Assembly: GCA_001880285.1 (NCBI GenBank)
Contig: CP016269.1
Span: 1,250,501-1,314,500, forward strand
Direction: 5' to 3'
DNA length: 64,000 bases
Source: Flavobacteriaceae bacterium UJ101
GTDB taxonomy: Bacteria > Bacteroidota > Bacteroidia > Flavobacteriales > UJ101
Made by a program: the position numbers and the translations under genes. Of the stretch, positions 45,276 to 54,591 are shown in pieces; the stretch's first letter is position 1, and each line of letters starts with the position of its first letter. The notes below the pieces were generated by a model that worked only from the letters and a program-made list of their open reading frames with translations, had not been told where the DNA came from and ran no database searches.

Positions 45276-46130
45276 CTATTTTAATTCTTTCAATAAAGTA
45301 TTAGCAGCTAATTTTCCTAAACTATCAGATGCTAAAGGACTTGCTCCTGTAATTAACTTTCGATCTATACAAACGGTTTTATCTGACTTTGTATTCACAA
45401 TATTAGCTCCTAAACTTTTTAATTTCTCACTTAATCCCCAAGGCATTTGTCCTGGTAAATAACCAATCATAGGTGTTTTTTTATCTACAGCATCAGGAAA
45501 TACGGCCATTTTGTATCCTTCATAAAGAAATTTTTGTCCATCTAATGTAGTACTTAAAAATGAACCAGGACCATGGCAAATCGATATTGTATATAAATCA
45601 TTTTTATGAACCTCATTCAATATTTTCCCAACATTTCTATCTTCTGGAATTCCTAACATAGCTCCATGACCTCCTGGTACAAATACTGCTGCATAAGAAT
45701 CAATATTAGTTAAAAAAGTATCGGTATAGCTTTGTAAGTTTTTTGGGTTCTCAAAATTTGATTCTAATTCTTTATAAATTGATTGTACATATTCATCCTT
45801 ATTAGGGAAAGCCCACATTTCAAAAACTACTGGCTTTCCTGTCGGTGTAGCAATTTCAAAATCAAAGCCAGCATTTTTAAGATGCAACATTGGTACAAGA
45901 GCTTCTATTGGATGATTTCCTGTAGAAAACATTTTACCATTTTGCATAGTCATATTTTTTTGTTCGGTGAATATCACCAGTATCTTTGACTTTTTCCCTT
46001 GGTATTTGTCATATAAAGGGTTCTTAAAATCTGTTTTATCAACTGTTGCTAATTTTAATGCAACCTTTGATGGGCTATAAGATCCATCTGACTCTAACTT
46101 TGGAGCAATACCTAATATTTTCTTTATCAT
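45276..46130 (-). CDS. hchA: HchA/Hsp31-type glyoxalase III/chaperone
   Basis: DJ-1/PfpI-superfamily protein of 284 residues, close to E. coli Hsp31 (283). The nucleophile is C185 in TISICHGPGS, at the same number as in E. coli, with E76 in STGNHPIEALVP and the FEMWAFPNKDE segment. Hsp31 proteins act as glutathione-independent glyoxalase for methylglyoxal and as holding chaperone. The gene follows the nitroreductase gene by only 2 nt; both probably form a stress-response operon controlled by the palindrome at 46766-46815. Confidence 0.9.
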   Translation of the reverse strand: MIKKILGIAPKLESDGSYSPSKVALKLATVDKTDFKNPLYDKYQGKKSKILVIFTEQKNMTMQNGKMFSTGNHPIEALVPMLHLKNAGFDFEIATPTGKPVVFEMWAFPNKDEYVQSIYKELESNFENPKNLQSYTDTFLTNIDSYAAVFVPGGHGAMLGIPEDRNVGKILNEVHKNDLYTISICHGPGSFLSTTLDGQKFLYEGYKMAVFPDAVDKKTPMIGYLPGQMPWGLSEKLKSLGANIVNTKSDKTVCIDRKLITGASPLASDSLGKLAANTLLKELK

Positions 46131-46132
46131 TT

Positions 46133-46765
46133 TTAATCTATTTTAGTGATTAATTTTTCCATAGGCTTTCTCACCTTAACTAAATCAACCAACCAATCCT
46201 TTTCAGCATCTTTATAACCTAATGGTAATAATAATGTACTTCTCAATCCTTTTTCACGAAGTCCTAAAATTTTATCTACTGAATTTGGGTCAAAACCTTC
46301 CATAGGAGTACTATCTACTCCTTCATATACTGCTTGCGTCATAGCTGCCATCAAAGCAATATATGTTTGGCGTGCAGCATGTTCAAAATTTAATTCTGCA
46401 TCACGCTTTGGATAATTTTCCAATAACATTTTACGGTAGTTTTCCCATCCTTCATTTTTAAAACCACGAATTTCATTCGTTAAATCAAACATATAATTGA
46501 TTCTATCTGCTGTATAATTATCCCATGCAGCAAACACTAACAAATGAGAACAATCGGTTACTTGTGATTGATTCCAAGCAACTTCTTTTATTTGTTCTTT
46601 AATTTCCTTATTCGTGATAACAAAAACTTCAAACGGTTGTAATCCACTTGATGTAGGAGCTAATCTAATCGCTTCTAAAATAGCATTTATTTTCTCTTCT
46701 GGAACAATTTGTCCATTCATTGCCTTCGCAGCATAGCGTTCATTCAATTTCTCTAAAAAACTCAT
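46133..46765 (-). CDS. Nitroreductase-family NAD(P)H oxidoreductase
   Basis: A 210-residue FMN-dependent enzyme of the NfsB-like nitroreductase family (RYAAKAMNGQ and APTSSGLQPFEVFVI at the N-terminus, typical FMN-binding positions). Such enzymes reduce quinones or nitro compounds in electrophile stress. The gene is immediately behind a palindromic operator/promoter and is followed by hchA. Substrate unknown. Confidence 0.9.
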   Translation of the reverse strand: MSFLEKLNERYAAKAMNGQIVPEEKINAILEAIRLAPTSSGLQPFEVFVITNKEIKEQIKEVAWNQSQVTDCSHLLVFAAWDNYTADRINYMFDLTNEIRGFKNEGWENYRKMLLENYPKRDAELNFEHAARQTYIALMAAMTQAVYEGVDSTPMEGFDPNSVDKILGLREKGLRSTLLLPLGYKDAEKDWLVDLVKVRKPMEKLITKID

Positions 46766-46815
46766 AGTAACTAATTTTAATATTACAAAATTTTAATATT
46801 ACAAAATTAGTTACT
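46766..46815 (-). promoter_or_regulatory. Palindromic operator and promoter of the nitroreductase-hchA operon
   Basis: A 13-bp perfect inverted repeat (AGTAACTAATTTT at 46766-46778 and AAAATTAGTTACT at 46803-46815) encloses two abutting copies of TTTTAATATTACAAAA (46775-46790, 46791-46806). The far arm contains, on the minus strand, the -7 element TAATTTTG (46809-46802), so a bound repressor would block the start region. The ATG is directly adjacent. This fits a MarR- or HxlR-type redox regulator, inferred from operon content. Confidence 0.6.
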
Positions 46816-46874
46816 CTTTTATTCTTAAAAATTGATATATGGTAAGAAATTGTTTATTAAACAAATAACACTAT

Positions 46875-49382
46875 CTACCTCTTCCCTGGAGAAAAATCAT
46901 CAGGTGCATTCTGAGGCTGATTAACAGTTCCTTCTCCTCCTGTATCATTCCAAATATCCCATTCAGAAAAAGAATACGAAGTATTTCCCTTGATGATGGT
47001 TATTTTACGGTTTGCTCTACCATCCTCAAATTCATGATTTGTACCCGAACCATCTTCCCCTATCACTCCAAAAATATCCACTGAGGTTCCATCTGAAGCT
47101 TCTAAAACAATTTGATCATCTCCATTACTATCAACCGACCCTTTCCCTTTACCATCTTGATCAGGTACAAAACCATACACCTTTTCAAACTCCACAGCAT
47201 CTTTTGCAATAACAAAGGTATTTTCAGAACCTATTTCTCCTTCTAAATTTAATGTTCCCGAAGCTGTTACTTCAGTATTATCATTGGTATAACGTTTTAA
47301 TTTCCATCCTTCTAAATTAATTGAAACTGCATTGGAATTATATAACTCCACAAATCGAGCATTAGAATTATTGTTTGGATCTCCTATCTCTGAAATAAAA
47401 ACACCTTCTGTAATCAACTCATCTTTATCAATTGGACCTACATAATTTGAAAAAACAGGTTCACTATTTTCTTTTCCATCATTTGCTATTACTTTTACTG
47501 ATAAGTATTTTCCTACATCTTCAGAAACTATTTTATACCTATCTACTATCTCCTCAAAAATTATTTCAGTATTCTCTCCTACTTCATTGTTTCCTCTATA
47601 CCATTGGTATGTAAATGTTAACGAATCTCCATCTTCATCCGAAGAGTTTTCTGTATTCGCATATAATGTCTGGTCTATTTTTATTTCTCCTTCAATCAAA
47701 ACAGAAGCTATAGGAGGATGATTTGTAGGCTCTTCTTTTTCAGGTTCTCCCGGAGACATATCGTTTGTACTTACTGGCTTTTTGATAAGCCATTCATTTA
47801 AAAACCATTGTTCATTGGCTTGCTTAATGTTCTCTTTTCGAATAGCTTTCCCATCTGTATATTCCCAATCTTCACCTGTTCCATCATCTCCAATTACGCC
47901 ATAAATATCAACTGTATTCTCTTCAAAAACCAATTCATAAACATCATCTCCATTACCTGTAACTTTAGTTGAAAACAATGTAGCCATTGGAGCATTAGGA
48001 TAGGCTTCTATATAATCTATTTCATTATTAGCTATTACAAAATACGATTGTGGTTTCACTATTCCTGATAGTGTTATATTTTCTGGTTTTGTTTTTCCAT
48101 TTTTATAAATATTTAATTTCCAATCAGATAAATCAACAGGTTTAGTACCTGCATTATATAACTCTACAAATCGAGCTCTCACATTATCTTTAGGGTCGGC
48201 TATTTCTGAAAATAGGAGGCTATAAATAGGTTTAGGTTCAATTTTAATATTAGTCAAGTTCAGTAATGTAGTCGGTCCTGGTTGATTTTCTCCATCAGAA
48301 GCATCACTTCTATATACAAATGCAATAACTGCTTTTTCTTTTATAAATGACAAATCGATTGGTTCTGATTTAATAAAATTAGGTGTATCAGCACCATCTG
48401 TATCAGATTGGCGAGGAATTTCTAATTCAATCCAAGATGCAATTTCGTAATTAGTTCCATTAAAATCATTTGAATAATAAATACTCAATACTTTTCCATT
48501 ATCATACTGATCTTGCGTTTCAAATGTTAAGATTTCATTTTCCTGAAGATCAAAATCAAATCGAGGTGTTATTAAAAATACTGTGTTTTTTTCTTTTGTA
48601 TTATAACCACTTATACGAATTGAAGCATCATCATAAGCGTCCCATTTTAAGGAACCTGTTATATCTTTTTGTATCAAATTTCCTTTAGATAAGCTTCCTC
48701 CAGCAAATAAATAGGGGAGCTCTTTATCAACCAATTTTGGTAATGGCTCTTTTTCTTCTTCAACTTTTTTCCCAATCACAATATCATCCAATTGCAAAGT
48801 TGTTGAAATAGAACTTTCACTTTGATACACAAAAGCAACTACACCTTTTCCATTAAAATCTCCTAAACTTATATTACCTGACCACTCAAATAGATTATCA
48901 TAAACTCCTGCATTATTAATTAGCTTTGCTATGGCTTCTTGTCCAATTTCAGTCCATACATAATCTGTTGGACACTTTTTACCATCATAGTCATTCGAAA
49001 AATAAATATGCAATGGGTTTCCGTTTTGATAAGCATCGGCTAGCTTAAAAGAAAATACTTTTTCTGTCATTTGATCCATATTTAAAGTAGAGGAAATCAA
49101 CCATGTTTTAATACTTATTGGAGTATTGTTCTCCCTAAAAGCACTTAAGCTCATAAAATAATTTCCATTTTGTCTTTCCAGCTCCCAATAACGTTCTGAG
49201 GATTCAATTCTTTGAACCCATCTTGTTGATTCATTCTCAAAATCTTCTACAAAAGGAATTTCTACTTCCATAATGGAAATTTCAGAGCATACAATGGGTA
49301 CTATTTCTGGAGTATCATATTCATCCTCTTTCATACAAGTAATGAATAATATTACAAAGATGATCAAATTATACTTTTTCAT
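46875..49382 (-). CDS. Lamin-tail-domain surface lipoprotein
   Basis: An 835-residue protein with a lipobox-like FITC (C16). Two related segments near the N-terminus (about 40-210 and 225-390; both with SxDxxDGxN-like and VFYxYRS/VAFVYQS patterns) look like a jelly-roll carbohydrate- or anchor-type domain. Two lamin-tail domains follow at about 395-515 (FSEIADPKDNVRARFVELYN) and about 670-790 (FISEIGDPNNNSNARFVELY). Lamin-tail domains occur in bacterial extracellular nucleases and phosphatases. It follows a TonB-dependent receptor by 24 nt, so it may be its surface partner. Confidence 0.8.
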   Translation of the reverse strand: MKKYNLIIFVILFITCMKEDEYDTPEIVPIVCSEISIMEVEIPFVEDFENESTRWVQRIESSERYWELERQNGNYFMSLSAFRENNTPISIKTWLISSTLNMDQMTEKVFSFKLADAYQNGNPLHIYFSNDYDGKKCPTDYVWTEIGQEAIAKLINNAGVYDNLFEWSGNISLGDFNGKGVVAFVYQSESSISTTLQLDDIVIGKKVEEEKEPLPKLVDKELPYLFAGGSLSKGNLIQKDITGSLKWDAYDDASIRISGYNTKEKNTVFLITPRFDFDLQENEILTFETQDQYDNGKVLSIYYSNDFNGTNYEIASWIELEIPRQSDTDGADTPNFIKSEPIDLSFIKEKAVIAFVYRSDASDGENQPGPTTLLNLTNIKIEPKPIYSLLFSEIADPKDNVRARFVELYNAGTKPVDLSDWKLNIYKNGKTKPENITLSGIVKPQSYFVIANNEIDYIEAYPNAPMATLFSTKVTGNGDDVYELVFEENTVDIYGVIGDDGTGEDWEYTDGKAIRKENIKQANEQWFLNEWLIKKPVSTNDMSPGEPEKEEPTNHPPIASVLIEGEIKIDQTLYANTENSSDEDGDSLTFTYQWYRGNNEVGENTEIIFEEIVDRYKIVSEDVGKYLSVKVIANDGKENSEPVFSNYVGPIDKDELITEGVFISEIGDPNNNSNARFVELYNSNAVSINLEGWKLKRYTNDNTEVTASGTLNLEGEIGSENTFVIAKDAVEFEKVYGFVPDQDGKGKGSVDSNGDDQIVLEASDGTSVDIFGVIGEDGSGTNHEFEDGRANRKITIIKGNTSYSFSEWDIWNDTGGEGTVNQPQNAPDDFSPGKR

Positions 49383-49406
49383 TTGTTTATTTTTATATGT
49401 TAGATT

Positions 49407-52190
49407 TTAAAATTTATAAATGATATTAGCAAAAAAGGATATTCCTTGTTGGTACCAATAACGGTTTCCCCATTTAGGATTTTCTTGTTGGCTTTCTTTA
49501 AAAGCTTTATCATAAGACCCTAAATAGCCTTGTTCGAAACCTCCTGTTTTAATTTGAGTATTATTCAATACGTTATTTACATTTAAAGAGGCTAAAATTC
49601 CATTCTTCTGAATTCTCCATGATTTACCAATTGAAAAATTCATAAAAAATACACTTGAAAATCGTTCTTGACGTAATAACGCATCAATATTTGATTGAGT
49701 ATTAGGTGGGGCTGAAACAATAAAAGATTCGCTATGTTTTCCAGGATTTAAACTTACATAGTTATGTGATAATACATTTCCATTTAAACTTAGCCACCAA
49801 TAATGAGGTGAACGATACTCTAAGCCTACATTATAAGCTCTTTGTGGGGTTCCCGGGACTTTATAGCCATCATAATAGGCTTTTTTTAACAATTCATTCT
49901 CCAAAAGCACTCCGTCACGATAGGTTATCACACTAGGGTTATTGGTATAAGTAAATTGTCCTATTGATAATGCTCCTTTTGCTTTCAAGGTGGATGACAT
50001 CGCATATTCTATTCCTAATTCGACACCTAGATGACGTGTATTCATATTATAAAGCGATTGATATAAAAACCCTGTTGCTTCTCCATCATCGTCCAAATAA
50101 TAATTTTGAATAGAAGTTTGATCTTTCATTTCTGTCCAGTAAGTGGATAACTTTGTTTTTAATTTCTTTCCTTGGTGGATATAATTAAAATCTCCTGATA
50201 CAATACGACTACTTTTAATGGATTCCGGAACAGTATTTAAATAGCGAATATTGACAAAAGCGTCATTTATATAAGGGGCTACCTTTTGATACAACGTATT
50301 GAGTCTAAAAAAGTGTTTTCCATTCATCTTATATAAAATACTGGCTTTTATACCAAAATCATCAAATGTATATTTCTTACTTCCTCCTAATGATTCATTT
50401 AGATTATACTCATTTTGATAGTTTCCTTTTCTCCAAAAAGTAGTTTTTGTATAATCAACTCCTAATTCATAATCAAATTGGTTATAGGAAAAACGCCACA
50501 AACCATATGTATTCATTTTATGTTGAAACAAATCGTAATTATAATGAAATGTTTCACCTACATTAATCTTTTCATTTTTTTCTAACACATTAAAATGATA
50601 TCCTTTAAAAAAATCACGATTCTCAATTGGTAATCCGCCTAACAGATCATTCATACGTCGATAATTTTTTGAATGAGTATTTTGATAGGAAAGCGTTCCA
50701 TTAAAAATTATATGATTGGATAATGGGGTTTGAAAATGAGTGCTTGCATTAAAGATTCGATCATCACTTACATCTTCTACTAAGAAATAAGCAGCTCCTA
50801 AACCTGCCACACTATTCCAATAATTGGTTTGGTATAGAAAATCCCAATTAATTTGACGGTTGATTACAGGACCTGCATATCGATCTGTATTATCCCAACT
50901 AATTTTATCATAGTCTTTGCGGTCAGTAGAGTTAAAGTAACTAGGTAAATAACGGTAATAAATTGGGGAAGGACTTGCTACAAAATTATAATTGGTTTTT
51001 GGATTAAAATGTGTAGGATCATTTAAAAATTCCAAATAACCTGTCTGGGTTAATTGATCATCTCCTCGATCTAATCGTGTATAACTGTTTTTTCCATACT
51101 GATACGAAATTGTAGTTTGGATTTTAGTATTTTCTAATGGTTTCCAATTATGAGAAAGCATCCAAATAGGCTCATATGTTTCACGAATTCTTTCCACCCG
51201 TTGTTTCCCATCTTGCCAACCCCAATAAGCATTGTAATGAATTCCTTCTAAATCGTAAACTTCTTGTGTATTAGGAGAATTCCCTGAACGACGATAAGGA
51301 GCCCCAAAAGTTGTCAAACTTAGGCTATGCTGATCGTTAAATTGTTTTTCAGCTCCTAAAAAATAAGCCCAGGCATCATAAAAAGTTCCATCGATTACAC
51401 CTTCTTCAGCCCATCTTCTAGAGCCAGATGCAATAAAAGCCCAACCATTTGGTTTCACTCCCGTAGCATAAGTTGCCATTAAACGTTGGGTATAGGAATA
51501 ATTGGTTAAAGCAAAAGACATTCTTCCTCCTTTTGCAAAATCAGAAGCTCGAACAGAAAAATGGGTCACACCTGCAGTTGAACCTAGTGTTTTTTCAGAA
51601 GGATTTAAACCGTATTTCAATTCATCAGGATAACGTGTTATATCATTCAGCCCACCCCAATTACGCCAAAGAGGTTTTCCATTTTGTGCTTTATTCATCA
51701 TAACACCATTGATCAGAACTTTGTTTTTATCAGTATCGTATCCTCGTGGTCTAAAGAAAAATCCTCCCCACTGAAATGCTGCGGTTTGTTGAAAAATATC
51801 AGGGGAAGCTTGTAAAAAAGCTATTGAAGCATCATTTCCTCCTTCTGAATCTAACTCAAGATCTTCTAAAAGAATAACTTCTTCTAAACTATTTTCTAAT
51901 CTAAAAGGTTCTAATTGAATATCTTCTTTTACATCAATGGAGTAAATAAAAATTTCATAGCCAGTAGCTGAAATTAAAATCGTGTAAAAACCTTTTTCAA
52001 CTTCTGTAAAACTAAAGTAACCTTGCTTATTGCTTTTGGTAGAAAAAGAAGTTCCATTTAAAATAATTTTTGCTTGAGATATTACTTTATCATTTTTATC
52101 TACAACTTTTCCTTCTATCTTATACTGAGCAAAACTTATGGATGAAACACCCATTAAAATGATTATAACGTAGGTTTTTAAAATAGCCAT
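49407..52190 (-). CDS. TonB-dependent outer-membrane receptor
   Basis: A 927-residue receptor. Residues 1-21 are a signal peptide; about 22-95 is a carboxypeptidase-regulatory-like domain (YKIEGKVVDKNDKVISQAKI); about 115-220 is the plug; the rest is a 22-strand type barrel ending in IYKF. It imports a substrate with energy from TonB. The adjacent lamin-tail lipoprotein (24 nt downstream) and the divergent EEP nuclease gene suggest nucleic-acid-derived or phosphate-containing ligands. There is no SusD gene next to it, so it is not a canonical SusCD pair. Confidence 0.9.
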   Translation of the reverse strand: MAILKTYVIIILMGVSSISFAQYKIEGKVVDKNDKVISQAKIILNGTSFSTKSNKQGYFSFTEVEKGFYTILISATGYEIFIYSIDVKEDIQLEPFRLENSLEEVILLEDLELDSEGGNDASIAFLQASPDIFQQTAAFQWGGFFFRPRGYDTDKNKVLINGVMMNKAQNGKPLWRNWGGLNDITRYPDELKYGLNPSEKTLGSTAGVTHFSVRASDFAKGGRMSFALTNYSYTQRLMATYATGVKPNGWAFIASGSRRWAEEGVIDGTFYDAWAYFLGAEKQFNDQHSLSLTTFGAPYRRSGNSPNTQEVYDLEGIHYNAYWGWQDGKQRVERIRETYEPIWMLSHNWKPLENTKIQTTISYQYGKNSYTRLDRGDDQLTQTGYLEFLNDPTHFNPKTNYNFVASPSPIYYRYLPSYFNSTDRKDYDKISWDNTDRYAGPVINRQINWDFLYQTNYWNSVAGLGAAYFLVEDVSDDRIFNASTHFQTPLSNHIIFNGTLSYQNTHSKNYRRMNDLLGGLPIENRDFFKGYHFNVLEKNEKINVGETFHYNYDLFQHKMNTYGLWRFSYNQFDYELGVDYTKTTFWRKGNYQNEYNLNESLGGSKKYTFDDFGIKASILYKMNGKHFFRLNTLYQKVAPYINDAFVNIRYLNTVPESIKSSRIVSGDFNYIHQGKKLKTKLSTYWTEMKDQTSIQNYYLDDDGEATGFLYQSLYNMNTRHLGVELGIEYAMSSTLKAKGALSIGQFTYTNNPSVITYRDGVLLENELLKKAYYDGYKVPGTPQRAYNVGLEYRSPHYWWLSLNGNVLSHNYVSLNPGKHSESFIVSAPPNTQSNIDALLRQERFSSVFFMNFSIGKSWRIQKNGILASLNVNNVLNNTQIKTGGFEQGYLGSYDKAFKESQQENPKWGNRYWYQQGISFFANIIYKF

Positions 52191-52282
52191 TTCATTTAGT
52201 TATTAAGTATTAGATGTTTTTACTATATTTATAACACCTAAAAAATTAGTTAGACTCTAATTTACTAATAAAAATTTAAACT

Positions 52283-53461
52283 ATGAAACGAAAACTTTTT
52301 TTAATACTATTACTATTTCAAATAATACCTTCACACGCTCAAAAATCTTATAAAATAGTAACCATTGCTTTCTATAATGTTGAGAACCTATTTGATACTA
52401 TTCCTTCTGTTGGAATTATTGATGGGACAAAACATTATTTAGAAAAAGATTATCATATAAGCGTACCTCAAAATAGTATAAAGGCTTTAACCACAGAAAA
52501 AAATACAAAACCATTAACTTATAAAAATTTAGAAGGAAGAAAAGTTCGTCAAAATTTAATCTTAACTGAAGAATATACTCCTGAAGGTAAAAACAATTGG
52601 GATTACAAAAAATATCATAAAAAATTGGACCATATTTCAAAAGTCATTCATGAAATTGGTATTAAAAAAGTTAAAGAACCTCCTGTAATTGTTGGATTAG
52701 CTGAATTGGAAAATGAACATGTTTTACAAGATCTTATAAACCATCCTACTTTAAAACCTTTTTCTTATGAAATGGTACATTTCAATTCTTTTGACGCTCG
52801 CGGAATTGATGTTGGATTCATTTATCAAAAAAATAAATTTGTTCTTGAAAAAGCACATCCTTACCCTGTAATTATTTATAATGACAAAAAACATCGTGTT
52901 TATACTCGTGATATTGTAAAAGTTTCAGGATATTTGGATGGAGAAAAAATGCATTTTATTGTTAATCATTGGCCTTCAAAAAGAGGTGGTGAAAGAGCAA
53001 GTGAATACAAACGAATTCAAGCTGCAAAAACTTGTCTTTCTATCATTCAAGATATTCAAAAAAAAGAACCTCATGCTAAAATTATAGTTATGGGAGATTT
53101 TAATGATAGCCCATTACATAAAAGCATTCAAACTTTAAAAACAGTTGGAAAGAAAGATCTTCTAACACCACAATCACTTTATAATCCCATGGAAATTATT
53201 TCACAAAAAGGAAGAGGAACTGCTGCTTATCAAGATGGATGGGAAACTTTAGATCAATTTATGATTACACCTTCACTTTTAAATGATCATTACCGTTCTT
53301 ATACTTTATATCAAACCCATATTTTTAAACCTCCCTACTTAATTCAACAATCAGGACAATACAAAGGTTACCCATTTAGAACGTATACTTTTGGTAAATA
53401 TTTAGGAGGCTACTCCGATCATTTCCCTATATACCTCTATTTAATTAAAGAATACAAATGA
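52283..53461 (+). CDS. Secreted endonuclease/exonuclease/phosphatase family protein
   Basis: A 392-residue enzyme of the EEP (DNase I-like) superfamily, metal-dependent phosphodiesterase. Residues 1-20 are a signal peptide (ending HAQKS). Active-site motifs: FYNVENLFDT, VGLAELENEHVLQDL (Glu metal ligand), IVMGDFNDSPLHKSI (Asp and Asn) and GGYSDHFPIYL (catalytic His). It is divergent from the TonB-receptor gene by 92 bp. Nuclease or nucleotide phosphatase activity is likely, and with the receptor and lamin-tail protein it may break down extracellular nucleic acid. Confidence 0.88.
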   Translation: MKRKLFLILLLFQIIPSHAQKSYKIVTIAFYNVENLFDTIPSVGIIDGTKHYLEKDYHISVPQNSIKALTTEKNTKPLTYKNLEGRKVRQNLILTEEYTPEGKNNWDYKKYHKKLDHISKVIHEIGIKKVKEPPVIVGLAELENEHVLQDLINHPTLKPFSYEMVHFNSFDARGIDVGFIYQKNKFVLEKAHPYPVIIYNDKKHRVYTRDIVKVSGYLDGEKMHFIVNHWPSKRGGERASEYKRIQAAKTCLSIIQDIQKKEPHAKIIVMGDFNDSPLHKSIQTLKTVGKKDLLTPQSLYNPMEIISQKGRGTAAYQDGWETLDQFMITPSLLNDHYRSYTLYQTHIFKPPYLIQQSGQYKGYPFRTYTFGKYLGGYSDHFPIYLYLIKEYK

Positions 53462-53539
53462 TGAATATTTTTTAAAAATAATAATCAGAAATTAGTAGTC
53501 TCAAATTGGAAAAAAGCATATTATTTAATAAATAAAGCT

Positions 53540-53911
53540 CTATTGACCTATTTCTTCTACCCGATTGACAAAATATTTTGTATCACCTAAAAAGAAAATT
53601 TTAAAATACTTTTCTTCATAATATAGTTTTACTTTTTTCCCTTTATCAACTGCTGTTTCTATGTCTTTAATTACCTGGTCATCTTTCACGGAAAAGTTCC
53701 ATATAATGGATGTTTCTCCTGTTCCTTCGTCTACAAATCCTCCTGTGTTCATTTGACCTTCATTCGTTTTAAAAATAAAACCTTTTTCTGTCATTTTCAT
53801 AACGGTTCCAGCACGATATCCTGAGCTATAGCTTCCGAACACAAAAAAACACCCTAAAAGGATAAAAATAACAAGCAAAAACCCTAATATACTAAATAAT
53901 ACTTTTTTCAT
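53540..53911 (-). CDS. Small membrane-anchored protein of unknown function
   Basis: A 123-residue protein with one N-terminal membrane helix (VLFSILGFLLVIFILLGCFF, about residues 4-23), then a soluble beta-rich domain (AGTVMKMTEKGFIFKTNEGQ ... KKVKLYYEEKY ... DTKYFVNRVEE). It has no enzymatic motif. Similar Bacteroidota proteins carry misleading names such as 6-phosphogluconate dehydrogenase; nothing here supports that. It lies on the strand opposite the EEP gene, 78 bp from its end. Function unknown. Confidence 0.75.
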   Translation of the reverse strand: MKKVLFSILGFLLVIFILLGCFFVFGSYSSGYRAGTVMKMTEKGFIFKTNEGQMNTGGFVDEGTGETSIIWNFSVKDDQVIKDIETAVDKGKKVKLYYEEKYFKIFFLGDTKYFVNRVEEIGQ

Positions 53912-53961
53912 CTTAGTTAATTTATAAAGTAAAATTATGAAAAATTTGTGATTATCATAAT

Positions 53962-53996
53962 AAAAAACCTTGTCAAGGTTTTAACCATGACAAGGT
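53962..53996 (-). terminator. Intrinsic terminator of the barrel-protein gene
   Basis: ACCTTGTCA (53967-53975) pairs with TGACAAGGT (53988-53996); on the minus strand the stem is followed by six T (53962-53967). It ends the gene at 54025. Confidence 0.85.
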
Positions 53997-54024
53997 ACAT
54001 TTTATAATCATTATCTATTTTATA

Positions 54025-54540
54025 TTACTTAAAGCGTAAGTTATACGTAGCACCTACTCCAACACTTTGAATGTCTGATCCATCGTTAAATGTTCGTTGG
54101 TAAAATCCAAAAACATTCCAATCATGGTTATGATATCCTACATGTGGATTGATATACATACCTCCTGTTAAATCACTTACATTAGTAACAAAACTATATC
54201 CTCCATCAATACCAGCATAAATTCCTGAACTTTTTGGATAATATCGTACAAAAGCAGCTACTGGAATGGTTCCAAAATCATCTACATTATCTTTTCCAAA
54301 GTAATGATTATAACCTGTAGCAATACCCATACCTACATTTGAAGTCACCATATTTTGAGCTCTTAAATCGGCTCCTAAACGAAAACTGGAATCATCGCTA
54401 ATATCTCCAACTGGAAAACCAGCAGTTAGTCCTGCTTTAAACCATGAATTTTTTTTGTTGATATTAATATTCTCAACCTTCTGTGCAGAAAGACTTCCTA
54501 TTGTGAAAGTCATAACGGCTAATAAAACTAATTTTTTCAT
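54025..54540 (-). CDS. Small outer-membrane beta-barrel protein
   Basis: A 171-residue exported protein: signal peptide 1-19 (MKKLVLLAVMTFTIGSLSAQ), then about 8 amphipathic strands with turns (for example FKAGLTAGFPVGDI, FVRYYPKSSGIYAGIDGGY), ending in the strand VGVGATYNLRFK. This is an OmpA/OmpW-like barrel with no periplasmic domain. Function unknown. It is single, with a terminator behind it. Confidence 0.75.
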   Translation of the reverse strand: MKKLVLLAVMTFTIGSLSAQKVENININKKNSWFKAGLTAGFPVGDISDDSSFRLGADLRAQNMVTSNVGMGIATGYNHYFGKDNVDDFGTIPVAAFVRYYPKSSGIYAGIDGGYSFVTNVSDLTGGMYINPHVGYHNHDWNVFGFYQRTFNDGSDIQSVGVGATYNLRFK

Positions 54541-54591
54541 AATTAATTGTTTTTACATGGGTATTCTATTCAAATGATGTGCCAAGAACTT

